Assembly: GCF_000015765.1 (NCBI RefSeq)
Contig: NC_008942.1
Span: 1,565,921 to 1,629,920 of the forward strand
Direction of reading: 5' to 3'
DNA: 64,000 nt
From: Methanocorpusculum labreanum Z
GTDB taxonomy: Archaea; Halobacteriota; Methanomicrobia; Methanomicrobiales; Methanocorpusculaceae
Shown here: one piece after another, positions 47,664 to 56,257 of the stretch
Position numbering within the stretch: position 1 is the first letter of the stretch
Layout: the number at the start of each line of letters is the position of its first letter
Made by a program: the position numbers and the translations under genes
The notes under the pieces: model-generated
What the model saw: only the letters and a program-made list of their open reading frames with translations
What the model was told of the DNA's origin: nothing
Databases searched by the model: none

Positions 47664-48305
47664 TTACATCACCTTCACTGCTGGACCCATCGTGGTTTTG
47701 ACGTAGACGGAACGGATGTTTAACTCTCCGCTTTCAAGTCTTCCTACAACCCTCTTTACGACGGCGTCAATATTTTCAGAAACTTCCTCAACGGTCATGC
47801 CGGTGTTGCCGACTTTCACAGACATATTGAGTCTGTCTTTTGACCGAATCTTAACGGAGTTTCTCAGACGCTCGACGATCGGAGTGATGTCCTGGGTCGG
47901 CGGGATCGGCTGCGGCATTTTACCGCGTGGACCGAGTCTCTGACCAAGCCAGCGACCAACAAGGGGCATAACCGCGGTCTCTGCAAGGAAGAAGTCATAC
48001 TGTCCGGCCATTTTGCGTGCTTCACGCGGAACGCCGCCCAGACGCTCGATCTCGTCAGGGCCGATAATTAAATCGACACCGGCGTTACGTGCCTGGGATA
48101 CAATATCTCCCTTACCAAGGACGGCGATCTTTTTGACGCCTATTGCCTGTGGCAGAAGAATCGTCTCATCAATACGGTTTTTTGGCTGGGCCATGTCAAC
48201 GTGTTTCAGGTTGATAGTAATATCAATACTTTCCTGGAACTTACGCTCGGGGGCCTGCGTGATTGCTGCCGTAACAGCATTTATAATCTGGGTTCTTTCA
48301 ACCAT
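47664..48305 (-). CDS. rpl1: Large ribosomal subunit protein uL1
   Basis: This 213-residue L1 starts MVERTQIINAVTAAITQAPE and shows FQESIDITINLKHVD, the RLGPRGKMPQPI motif (read QRLGPRGKMPQPIPPTQDIT), and a normal C-terminus. In methanococci L1 represses its own operon by binding its mRNA near the start. ATG 48305 is the family start; the open frame continues upstream but shows no L1 homology. A structured leader of about 130 bases precedes it. Confidence 0.95.
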   Translation of the reverse strand: MVERTQIINAVTAAITQAPERKFQESIDITINLKHVDMAQPKNRIDETILLPQAIGVKKIAVLGKGDIVSQARNAGVDLIIGPDEIERLGGVPREARKMAGQYDFFLAETAVMPLVGRWLGQRLGPRGKMPQPIPPTQDITPIVERLRNSVKIRSKDRLNMSVKVGNTGMTVEEVSENIDAVVKRVVGRLESGELNIRSVYVKTTMGPAVKVM

Positions 48306-48318
48306 TTGATGAAGCCTC

Positions 48319-48405
48319 CCATAGTTCTTCGACTGGAGTGTTCCCCAATCTCCTATGGTTTTGTTCTCTACTACTGTACATTTTTTTACGTGGGAAATCC
48401 ACGTA
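48319..48405 (-). promoter_or_regulatory. Structured leader between L11 and L1
   Basis: Two hairpins can form in the 129 bases ahead of L1: TACGTGG/CCACGTA (48387-48405) and CCATAG/CTATGG (48319-48324 with 48353-48358), the second ending just before the ribosome site. The place fits feedback control by L1, known in other methanogens, but I have not matched an L1 binding motif. Confidence 0.35.
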
Positions 48406-48434
48406 CCCGTTTGAAGCGGTGCAAACAAACTCGC

Positions 48435-48908
48435 TTATGCGAGCTGTTCGTCCCACTCGCCTGCATTGACGGCGGCAATTGCCTGTTTGGCAGTTTTGCC
48501 TTCGACGGTTACACCAACGGAAACGCAGGTGCCCATGACTTCCTTTGCGGCCGTTTTCAGGTCGTAGGAAAGCATGGATTCCATCTTCATCTTTGCAATG
48601 CGAATGACAGCTTCAAGCGGCAGATTACCAACTGCCTGAGTGTTCGGAGTGCCGGAACCCTTCTCAACACCCGCTTCTTTCATTACAAGAGCGGTTGTCG
48701 GAGGAATACCGACTGTTAACGTGACGTTCTTTTTGTCATCGACCATTACCGTTACCGGAACGGACATGCCATTGAACTCAGCAGTCTTTTTGTTGATATC
48801 ATCAACGACTGCCTTTACGTTGATCCCAAGGGGACCCAGTGCCGGACCGAGTGGTGGTCCTGCAGTTGCTCTACCGCCGGGTACCAGTACCTCGACAGTT
48901 TCTGCCAT
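48435..48908 (-). CDS. rpl11: Large ribosomal subunit protein uL11
   Basis: This 157-residue L11 starts MAETVEVLVPGGRATAGPPL, with GPALGPLGINVKAVVDDIN (the factor-interaction region), then a C-terminal rRNA-binding domain. It is at the base of the stalk. ATG 48908 is the family start. It is separated by about 160 bases from the Spt5 gene and may have its own promoter in that gap. Confidence 0.95.
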   Translation of the reverse strand: MAETVEVLVPGGRATAGPPLGPALGPLGINVKAVVDDINKKTAEFNGMSVPVTVMVDDKKNVTLTVGIPPTTALVMKEAGVEKGSGTPNTQAVGNLPLEAVIRIAKMKMESMLSYDLKTAAKEVMGTCVSVGVTVEGKTAKQAIAAVNAGEWDEQLA

Positions 48909-49067
48909 TGTATCACCGTATGTTGGCGCATACCCGAAGGTAGCCCAACATTGGTTCACTAAGGTCGACCTCTGAGAACATAAACCTACTGGATAAATGT
49001 CCCCGGAAAAAGAGATTGATTGGAGAATGTATGGGGATTTCCCGCATTCACGCGGAAAAATCCGGGT

Positions 49068-49544
49068 TCAATCCTGATTGCGATCGATCACACGGACGTT
49101 GTCGCCGCGAATCGTGATCGGGATCGGAACGATCGATTCGTAGAGTTCAACAGTGATTTCTTCTTTGGTGTGATCAACGCGCTTGACCACAGCCTTCTCG
49201 CCCTTGAACGGACCGGCGATCAGTTCCACGATGGTTCCCTCGTCGATACCGGATACAGCCGGTTTTGGAACGAGGAAATGTTTGATCTCTTCCAGAGATG
49301 TTTCATTCTTTAAAACGATCCTGGCATGAGCGATCGATTCGACAAGCTCCTCGATCCTGGCATGCTCTTCGGGACTCTCCACGAAGACGTAGCCTTTGAT
49401 ATCTTCCGGCACGACTACTGCGGTGACGACGACGTCCGTCATATTGTTCTCGATTGCCTCGCGGATGTTATCGGCAACGGTCCGCTCGTGCTTGGATGTC
49501 GTCTTTAAGATATAGTAGTGATTGCCAAACTTTGATTCAGTCAT
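49068..49544 (-). CDS. spt5: Transcription elongation factor Spt5 (NusG)
   Basis: This 158-residue protein has the NGN domain (residues about 8-95, HYYILKTTSKHERTVADNIR) and one KOW domain (GTIVELIAGPFKGEKAVVKR). Spt5 with Spt4 binds the RNA polymerase clamp and aids processivity. It lies two bases after secE, the conserved archaeal arrangement. Confidence 0.95.
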   Translation of the reverse strand: MTESKFGNHYYILKTTSKHERTVADNIREAIENNMTDVVVTAVVVPEDIKGYVFVESPEEHARIEELVESIAHARIVLKNETSLEEIKHFLVPKPAVSGIDEGTIVELIAGPFKGEKAVVKRVDHTKEEITVELYESIVPIPITIRGDNVRVIDRNQD

Positions 49545-49546
49545 AG

Positions 49547-49792
49547 TTATGGAAGGAGATATTCAAATATCAGATATATCAGAAATCCGAGAACGCCGAT
49601 AAGTACGATTCCTACTGCAGCGACTGCGGAAATTTTCCAGAACTCCTCTTTTGTAGGTCTGCGTGCAAGTTTTAGAACACGGATATATTTTCTGAAGAAT
49701 TCTGAGACACTTGCTTTCGTAATCTCCGGTTTCTTTATCTGGACGGAAGGGAGTGCCTTTTTTTCATCGGTCTTTTTCTCGTTTTTAGCCAT
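49547..49792 (-). CDS. secE: Preprotein translocase subunit SecE (Sec61 gamma)
   Basis: This 81-residue protein has an unusually Lys/Glu-rich N-terminal extension of about 28 residues, the amphipathic SecE helix ([20 protein letters not shown]) and one membrane helix (about 55-78). It clamps the SecY channel. It is placed between ftsZ and spt5, four and two bases away. Confidence 0.93.
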   Translation of the reverse strand: MAKNEKKTDEKKALPSVQIKKPEITKASVSEFFRKYIRVLKLARRPTKEEFWKISAVAAVGIVLIGVLGFLIYLIFEYLLP

Positions 49793-49796
49793 GTAT

Positions 49797-51113
49797 TCAC
49801 CTCAGGAAGTCAATCTCAAACTTTGAGCGCTGGACCTGACTTGATTGTGATGCCCTAGATATTTGTTCCTGCTTACCATAAATCTGTGGTGACTGGACAC
49901 CCGTGACGATAAGCATGGTCCGCATACGGCCCTCCATCTTCGGGTCGACCTGGACACCCCATATAATACGCGCAGATGGATCGATTCTCTGATAAACTTC
50001 CTGGACAACACCTTCGGCCTCGACCATCGTCATATCGGGTCCGCCGATAACGTTGATGAGAGCAGCGGTCGCGCCGGTGATGTCGACATCCAGAAGCGGA
50101 GAACGCAGAGCTTTCTTGATCGAGTCGGTTGCTTTGTCCTCGCTGTCGGAATCGCCGACACCGATCATGGCAATACCGCCCTGTTCCATAACGGTCCGGA
50201 CATCGGCAAAGTCGAGGTTCACGAGACCCGGGAGCGTGATCAGTTCGGTAATTCCTTTGACAGCACGCATCAAAACCTCATCCGAGACCTTGAATGCCTG
50301 GGCAAGCGGAAGGCGCGGGACGACTTCTAAGATGCGGTCATTGGGGATCACGATAACCGTATCGGCAACTTCCCGGAGACGCTCGAGACCGATCTCGGCG
50401 TTTTCCATTCTGGTCGCACTTTCACTGGTAAACGGCAGAGTAACGATCGCGATCGTCAAAGCGCCGATCTCTTTTGCGACTTTGGCAACGACCGGGGCAG
50501 AACCGGTACCGGTTCCTCCGCCGAGACCGGCGGTCACAAACACCATGTTGCTGCCGGCAAGTGCCTGGCGGATAACATCCTCGCTTTCAATGGCAGCCTC
50601 TTCGCCGCGCTGGGGAATTGCACCGGCGCCGAGACCTTTGGTCGTCTGGCGGCCGATAAGGATACGGCGGCCGACTCTTCCTCTCAGCATCGAGAGGTGC
50701 TGGGCATCGGTGTTCAGTGCGTAAATGTCCGCACCCTCGACTCCTTCCTCATAGACACGGGCGACGGTGTTGGATCCTCCGCCTCCGCAGCCGATTACGG
50801 TGATTTTTGTCCGGAGAGCATCAAGGATCTCGTCGAATTCGTCATCCTCGTCCGTCGGTGTCGTCTTGGCAGCGGAAAAACTGTACTGACTCGAGTAGTC
50901 AACCTCGGGTTTCGGCTGCTCTTTCTTCACGGCGGGAGCCTGAACCGGGGCTGCTGCCTGAACCGGTTCGGGTGTCTGCGGACGGACTGAGTAGGTTTTT
51001 GCACCGAGTTCAGCTTCGGTTTCTGCGTCGTAAATTGCGGAAACCGGCGTGTCGTCGCGTGCAACGTCTTCGAACCGTTTGCGTGATAATGCTTCTTCTA
51101 CAATTGATCTCAT
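49797..51113 (-). CDS. ftsZ: Cell division protein FtsZ with long N-terminal extension
   Basis: This 438-residue tubulin-family GTPase forms the division ring. The core starts near residue 103 ([12 protein letters not shown]) and carries the tubulin signature [13 protein letters not shown] near 199-211. The T7-type catalytic loop is [11 protein letters not shown]. About 100 residues precede the core, with an acidic N-terminal helix and a Pro/Gln/Ala-rich linker, much longer than the roughly 30-residue extension of many archaeal FtsZ proteins. The conserved C-terminal peptide is short (KFEIDFLR). Its ATG overlaps the stop of dtdA. Confidence 0.95.
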   Translation of the reverse strand: MRSIVEEALSRKRFEDVARDDTPVSAIYDAETEAELGAKTYSVRPQTPEPVQAAAPVQAPAVKKEQPKPEVDYSSQYSFSAAKTTPTDEDDEFDEILDALRTKITVIGCGGGGSNTVARVYEEGVEGADIYALNTDAQHLSMLRGRVGRRILIGRQTTKGLGAGAIPQRGEEAAIESEDVIRQALAGSNMVFVTAGLGGGTGTGSAPVVAKVAKEIGALTIAIVTLPFTSESATRMENAEIGLERLREVADTVIVIPNDRILEVVPRLPLAQAFKVSDEVLMRAVKGITELITLPGLVNLDFADVRTVMEQGGIAMIGVGDSDSEDKATDSIKKALRSPLLDVDITGATAALINVIGGPDMTMVEAEGVVQEVYQRIDPSARIIWGVQVDPKMEGRMRTMLIVTGVQSPQIYGKQEQISRASQSSQVQRSKFEIDFLR

Positions 51114-52441
51114 GAGTAATTCTCCAATCCCGGTATTTTGATGGATGTCCTGACCACTTTCGTGACCATATCCGGCGTGATCATTCTGCCGTCGGGAAGA
51201 GTCACGGGTTTTCCGGCAACAAGCTGCCCGTATAACGGACCTGACGGGACCCCGAGCGTGCGCGCGAGCACGGGGTCGAACTGCCGGCGGGCTATCGTGA
51301 TTTGATCACCTTCCACCAAACTATCCTGTGTACGTGTTATTTGTTGAACGGATAAGACTATTAAATCACCTGATACCTTCTGCCTGTTTTTTGCAGAAGT
51401 CAGCAAAGTCGGCATAAGTCTGCCGCCTTTTCCGGTCGTGTGAAAAATATTTCCCATTTTGTCCAGCTCAGCAAGGAAAATCTCCTCATAGCCGAGAAAT
51501 GCTGCGGAAAACAGATCAGACGGAAGTTCGACCACGGCCGGGTCTCCGTCAAAGATTCTGCCGTGCGGGAATATTTTCAGACCGGGAGCCTGCAAAGCGG
51601 CCAGATCGCGATAGGCGACCCAGGTCGAAAAAGACATCGCGTTCATTTTCCGCAGATCGCCTTCGGTGATCTCCTCCAGCCCGACTTCAGCAAGTATCCC
51701 TTCGATATGGGAGATCTCCTGCTTTGACAGAGCTTTCCGGTCGATATGCGCGGCAAACACCCCGCACGATTTTGCGATCATCTGGGACACCATCTCTTTG
51801 GAAACCGAACCGACATCCCGGGTATGCATCATATGCCCAAATGCTCCCTTCGTCTCGAGACCGATCGCCGTCTGCCGGACCGCATAATGCGTACCGCCAA
51901 ACCCGATCAGAGGGACAATCTCCGGCGAAGGGCGGGCATACAGAACGCTTTTTGCCGCCGCAATACAGGCTGCGGGATCGTTCCACTCTTTTTCCGTACT
52001 CCCCACCTCGACAAAAAAGAACGGGACCGGAAAATCCGTCGGCCCGTGATGCGTGATCTCGTACGAGACCCGGTACCCTTCCGGAACGAACTCGGCGTGG
52101 TTCTGCAGAATCGACTTCATCCAGGCAGGACTCGTCAGACCCAGTTCCCGGTCGTTGCCGCCAAGCCCCGCGATACCGAAGTTCCCTGCCGGATGGACCG
52201 TCAGAACAGGAACCGGATTCACACTTGAATGACGCGAAACAACAATGATCAGATCCGCATCAGGGTTCACCGCGGATTTTTCCGCATGGATGATCCGGCC
52301 TGAAACAGTGTGAAACGTCACCTCGTTCCCGTCGAAAAGAGGGAAACCCCCCTCCGGCGGATTTTTCAAAAGTTCGTCGATAGCTGCCCGGATATTTCGC
52401 CCGGCCGGGTCCGAGTCGGAGTTCAGTATATCAATAATCAT
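51110..52441 (-). CDS. dtdA: D-aminoacyl-tRNA deacylase (archaeal DtdA type)
   Basis: DtdA removes D-amino acids mischarged onto tRNA, protecting translation. The 443 residues match the archaeal/plant GEK1 family: [15 protein letters not shown], then [20 protein letters not shown] and the [13 protein letters not shown] region. ATG 52441 is chosen, one base after the upstream stop; the frame is open five codons more. It overlaps ftsZ by four bases. Confidence 0.93.
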   Translation of the reverse strand: MIIDILNSDSDPAGRNIRAAIDELLKNPPEGGFPLFDGNEVTFHTVSGRIIHAEKSAVNPDADLIIVVSRHSSVNPVPVLTVHPAGNFGIAGLGGNDRELGLTSPAWMKSILQNHAEFVPEGYRVSYEITHHGPTDFPVPFFFVEVGSTEKEWNDPAACIAAAKSVLYARPSPEIVPLIGFGGTHYAVRQTAIGLETKGAFGHMMHTRDVGSVSKEMVSQMIAKSCGVFAAHIDRKALSKQEISHIEGILAEVGLEEITEGDLRKMNAMSFSTWVAYRDLAALQAPGLKIFPHGRIFDGDPAVVELPSDLFSAAFLGYEEIFLAELDKMGNIFHTTGKGGRLMPTLLTSAKNRQKVSGDLIVLSVQQITRTQDSLVEGDQITIARRQFDPVLARTLGVPSGPLYGQLVAGKPVTLPDGRMITPDMVTKVVRTSIKIPGLENYS

Positions 52442-52442
52442 A

Positions 52443-53288
52443 TCACAAATACCCAATTCCCGTCAGGGAAGAGAAGATCCAGAGAATGACGAATATCACC
52501 GGGATGTGGACGAGATAGATGAAAAGCGTAACGGCCCCGTTCCCGAGTTTCGCAAAAGCCTCCCCGATTTTTCCAGGTTCCCGGATGGTAAAACTGCGCC
52601 TGCCGTTTGGATAGAAAACGGTTCCAAGACCGACCCCTAAAAGAAGCACGCCAAACCAGGGGAACAGCGGGAAATAATCCTGCGTATACTGCATGAAATC
52701 CTCGGCATGGATGCCCAAAGGATACAGCCAGGACGGATCATTGATGTACGGGAAGATAAACGCCCCGATCGCGATGATAATCAGACCAAGGATGATGTTC
52801 CATCTCCCGTATCTAAGGAGAGGGATCGCCAAAAGCATGGATACACCAAGCATATGCAGAAAACCGAACTTGATAAATGCCTCGCTGCCGAGAAAAAGCG
52901 AAGCCCCGATCCAGCTGCCGATGGTAATACAGAAACCGAGAGCCAGAAGAAACATCGCCTTGATGACCAGAGCCAGGTAGTATTCCTTTGTCGTTCTTCC
53001 CCGCATCCGTTCATGACGAAGGATCATCGCGATACCCGCAAGAAGAACGAAGACTCCCGACCCGAACATATACGTATTATAATAGGAAAGGAAGTTCGGA
53101 TCCTCGACGATTATATGGAACAAAACAAGACAGGCGAGGAGATGGTAAAACAGCATGCCAAGGATTGCGATCCCGCGGATAGCATCTATTTCCCAGTATC
53201 TTCCGCTCTTGGAACTCTGCGAGTCTCCAGACTCGGTAAGGATCGAATCATCATATTCCCGTACTTCACCACCCATTGTTCCCTTCAT
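52443..53288 (-). CDS. DUF1624-type multi-helix membrane protein, copy 3 of 3
   Basis: This protein of about 281 residues has eight predicted helices. It shares RYWEIDAIRGIAILGMLFYH with its two neighbours, the start of the DUF1624 family related to heparan-alpha-glucosaminide acetyltransferases. The conserved FPWFGVLLLGVGLGTVFYPN motif is near 185. Such proteins are thought to acetylate sugars across a membrane, but no substrate is known here. The start is set at 53288 (MKGTMGG); an open extension of 84 codons is atypical and overlaps the next gene. Its stop is followed by dtdA after one base. Confidence 0.83.
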   Translation of the reverse strand: MKGTMGGEVREYDDSILTESGDSQSSKSGRYWEIDAIRGIAILGMLFYHLLACLVLFHIIVEDPNFLSYYNTYMFGSGVFVLLAGIAMILRHERMRGRTTKEYYLALVIKAMFLLALGFCITIGSWIGASLFLGSEAFIKFGFLHMLGVSMLLAIPLLRYGRWNIILGLIIIAIGAFIFPYINDPSWLYPLGIHAEDFMQYTQDYFPLFPWFGVLLLGVGLGTVFYPNGRRSFTIREPGKIGEAFAKLGNGAVTLFIYLVHIPVIFVILWIFSSLTGIGYL

Positions 53289-53323
53289 ATTGGTTTTTGT
53301 ATATCTAAGTAATTTCTGGACGA

Positions 53324-54148
53324 CTAAACATACCCGATGCCGGTCGTCACGCTCAAAATCCACAGCATTACAAAGAAAATCGGCATATGGACGAGGTAGA
53401 CGATCAGCGTTGTTCTGCCGTGGCCGAGTCTGGCAAAGAATTTCCCGGGGATTTTCGGCTGCCACATAGAAAACGCCCTGACGCCTTTCGGATAGAAGAT
53501 ATTGCCAAGGCCGATGCCTAACAGGATGAATCCGCTCCATGGAAAGAGCGGGAAATAATCCGGCGTATGATCCATAAAGTCGGCCCCGTGAATGCCGAGC
53601 GGATAGAGCCAGCCGGGATCATGGATGAACGGAATGATGAAAATCCCAACAAGGATGATCAGCAGGCCGAAAAGAATGTTCCATTTGCCAAACCTGATCA
53701 AAGGAATCGCGATCAGCATCGATATGCTCAGCATATGAAGAAAGCCGAACTTGACAAACACGTCATCGTGAAAGATAACCACGGAAGCAAGCCACGTCAG
53801 CGCCGTGATACACATGGCGATAAAAAACAGAACCAGGGCTTTGACTGCGATATCGCGATAGTATGCATCCAGAGGCCTTCCAAGCATCCGGTTATAGCGA
53901 AGAACGATCGCAACGCCGGCAATGAAAACGAAGGCTGCCGAGACGATCACGATTGGACTGTAATAATACAGAAACTCGCGGGTCTCCTGAAGAATGTGAA
54001 ACATCACGAGACAGGCGAGAAAATGAAAATACAGCATCCCAAACAGAGCAAGGCCGCGAACGGCGTCGATCTCCCAATACCTTCCGCTCTTTACTAAAGG
54101 GGGAGATCCCGGAGATATGCTCTGTTCGTCGCTCATTGTTTCAGGCAT
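53324..54148 (-). CDS. DUF1624-type multi-helix membrane protein, copy 2 of 3
   Basis: This protein of about 274 residues is the closest paralogue of copy 3: RYWEIDAVRGLALFGMLYFH, LACLVMFHIL, FPWSGFILLGIGLGNIFYP and a C-terminal SVTTGIGYV that matches SSLTGIGYL of copy 3. The two are clearly a tandem duplication. The start is uncertain (54148 or 54136), since neither has a ribosome site. It is probably in the envelope membrane; a sugar or lipid O/N-acetyl transfer role is inferred from family. Confidence 0.83.
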   Translation of the reverse strand: MPETMSDEQSISPGSPPLVKSGRYWEIDAVRGLALFGMLYFHFLACLVMFHILQETREFLYYYSPIVIVSAAFVFIAGVAIVLRYNRMLGRPLDAYYRDIAVKALVLFFIAMCITALTWLASVVIFHDDVFVKFGFLHMLSISMLIAIPLIRFGKWNILFGLLIILVGIFIIPFIHDPGWLYPLGIHGADFMDHTPDYFPLFPWSGFILLGIGLGNIFYPKGVRAFSMWQPKIPGKFFARLGHGRTTLIVYLVHMPIFFVMLWILSVTTGIGYV

Positions 54149-54186
54149 GTAGGTGTTAAGCAGATAAGTAAGTTCCTTAGAAAAAG

Positions 54187-54981
54187 TCAGAGATGCCCGA
54201 TGGGACAACCGAGCATCCCGGAAACTACGACGATCACGAGAATGACGGACCCAATCACCGGGATATGGGCCAGATATATCTCGAGAGGATACCTGCCGAT
54301 AAGTGCAAGACTCTGGCCGATCTTACCCGCCGAGGGGAGATTGAACCTGCGGATCCCGTTTGGATACAGAAGAGAGCCGAGGAAAACGCCAAGCAGCATA
54401 ACGCCGACCCAGGGAAAAACGGGGAAGAAGTCACGCGGATAGAAATCCGGCGGCAGGATCCCGAAAACCATCAGCAAGGCGGGTCCTTTGATCGTTTCGA
54501 GAAAGAGACCGAGCAGGATGAACGATACCGCAGGGATCAGGCTCCATTTCCCGAATCGTAAAAACGGGATGCACAGGATCATGGAGAGACCCATCATCTG
54601 CAGGAAGTTGAAGTACACATATCTTCCGTCGTTGATGAACACCAGAATCAAAAGGGACGCAATAACGGAGACCCCAAGCCCGATCAGCATGATCTCTATC
54701 CCGCGTTTCAGTATAGCCATATAATAGGCCCGGCGCGGTTTATCGAGCATCCGGCCGTGGCGAAGGATCAGGGAGGTCCCGGATATTATAACGAAAACGC
54801 TTGTCCCAAGCGGCAGATAGACCCCAAGTCCAAGCCAGACATCCACATTGATGATGTGGAAAACGCCCAGGAGAAAGACGGTGTGGAATGCAATCATCGC
54901 CAGAAGCGAAAAACCGCGTATCGCATCGATTTCCCAGTACCGTTCCTTCACCGGGGCGGGACAGACGTCATCCATGTACAT
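54187..54981 (-). CDS. DUF1624-type multi-helix membrane protein, copy 1 of 3
   Basis: This protein of about 264 residues is the most diverged of the three: RYWEIDAIRGFSLLAMIAFH, then an FPWVGVMLLGVFLGSLLYPN motif that matches the others. The N-terminus is short before the first conserved segment. The order of divergence suggests an older split between this gene and the ancestor of copies 2 and 3. It lies about 60 bases after cofG. I start it at 54981 (MYMDDV); ATG 54975 is also possible. Confidence 0.82.
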   Translation of the reverse strand: MYMDDVCPAPVKERYWEIDAIRGFSLLAMIAFHTVFLLGVFHIINVDVWLGLGVYLPLGTSVFVIISGTSLILRHGRMLDKPRRAYYMAILKRGIEIMLIGLGVSVIASLLILVFINDGRYVYFNFLQMMGLSMILCIPFLRFGKWSLIPAVSFILLGLFLETIKGPALLMVFGILPPDFYPRDFFPVFPWVGVMLLGVFLGSLLYPNGIRRFNLPSAGKIGQSLALIGRYPLEIYLAHIPVIGSVILVIVVVSGMLGCPIGHL

Positions 54982-55042
54982 TAGTATTGGGCCGGCGAGG
55001 TAAAGATGTTCAGTATTGTTACGACACACCCACAAGCAGTCA

Positions 55043-56008
55043 TCAGTACACCTTCTTCGCGAGTTCGCTCACGAGTCCGAACAACTCCGGAGCCACCCAC
55101 GCCGGGGTGCAGTATTTCTCATAAATGCACAGACGTTCCCGTACCTCGTATCCGCGGGCAATGTCCTTCAATGCATCCAGAGCCGGCCAGGGATGTTCCG
55201 GATTGATGTAATCGATCGTAACCGGCGACACTCCGCCAAGATCGGTCACGCCGAGATCAAGAAGGAGGGAAGCATCGGCAAGATTCGGCGGGATCTGGAT
55301 CGACACATCAGCGGGCAGGATCTCTTTAGAAAGCCGGAGGGTATCCGCGATCACCTCGGTCGAAGCTCCCTGAAACGACGCCATGTCGGTACCTTCTTTC
55401 GGGCAGAAGTTCTGGACGATCACTTCCTGGATGTGCCCGAATTTTTTATGCAGATCGCGGATGACTTCGAGCGACTCGATACGGTCGTCCCGGGTTTCGC
55501 CGATCCCAAGCAGCAGTCCGGTGGTGAACGGGATCTTGAGTTTTCCCGCATTTTCCATCATTTCTATCCTGACTGACGGATCTTTTCCCGGACTGTGGGC
55601 ATGGGCAGGGATCTCGGCGGTCGTTTCAAGCATCAGACCCATGCTCGCGTTCACGGGCCGGAGATCCTCCAGCTCCTCATAGGTGAGGATGCCGGCATTC
55701 GTGTGCGGCAAAATCCCAAGCGAGATTGCGTATCTGCTCATGTCTTTACAGTAGGAAAGAATATCGGGATACCCCATCCGGTTAATGTATGCGGTGAAAC
55801 CTGCTTCGCGTTCGGGACGTTCGCCGAACGTGAAAAGGGCCTCGGTGCAGGAAAACGCCGCCCCGCGTTCGAGCGTGGAGACAACCTCCTCCTTTGGCAT
55901 CACGCAGCCTTCGGCCACCGGGGATTTGAACGAGCAGTATCCGCAGGTATTTGCACAGACGTTGGTCAGCGGAAGAAACACGTTGCGGGAAAACGTAATG
56001 ACCGGCAT
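55043..56008 (-). CDS. cofG: 7,8-didemethyl-8-hydroxy-5-deazariboflavin synthase subunit CofG
   Basis: CofG is one of the two radical-SAM halves of FO synthase, which forms the chromophore of coenzyme F420. The 321 residues have the radical-SAM cluster CANTCGYCSF (C-x3-C-x2-C) near residue 19, GERPE (read TFGERPEREAGF) and NFCPKEGTDMA. ATG 56008 (MPVITFSRNVFLPLTNVCAN) is the family start. It is two bases after a small membrane-protein gene. The CofH partner is not in the window. Confidence 0.95.
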   Translation of the reverse strand: MPVITFSRNVFLPLTNVCANTCGYCSFKSPVAEGCVMPKEEVVSTLERGAAFSCTEALFTFGERPEREAGFTAYINRMGYPDILSYCKDMSRYAISLGILPHTNAGILTYEELEDLRPVNASMGLMLETTAEIPAHAHSPGKDPSVRIEMMENAGKLKIPFTTGLLLGIGETRDDRIESLEVIRDLHKKFGHIQEVIVQNFCPKEGTDMASFQGASTEVIADTLRLSKEILPADVSIQIPPNLADASLLLDLGVTDLGGVSPVTIDYINPEHPWPALDALKDIARGYEVRERLCIYEKYCTPAWVAPELFGLVSELAKKVY

Positions 56009-56010
56009 GA

Positions 56011-56196
56011 TCACGCCCCTTCTTTGAAAACACGGCGTCCGATAACAAGACACAAAAGCGAAACGATCAGGCAGATGCCGGCGATCAGATAGAGAACATA
56101 CCCAAATCCAACCAGCAGTCCCGCGATCGCAGAAATGACGGCGGCTACTAACAAACCCCTACCCCAGTACTCGAAAAGCATTCTGTAGGATACCAC
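56011..56196 (-). CDS. Small membrane protein upstream of cofG
   Basis: This 61-residue protein has two hydrophobic helices (about 14-34 and 33-53, nearly continuous) and a charged C-terminus (GRRVFKEGA). Its stop codon is two bases from the cofG ATG, so it is likely translated with it. No family is recognised. An internal ATG (56181) could be the true start. Confidence 0.55.
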   Translation of the reverse strand: MVSYRMLFEYWGRGLLVAAVISAIAGLLVGFGYVLYLIAGICLIVSLLCLVIGRRVFKEGA

Positions 56197-56257
56197 AATA
56201 TCAGTATCATACGAGGTGTAGATACATCAACTTTTATCATCCTTTGAAAGCATATTC

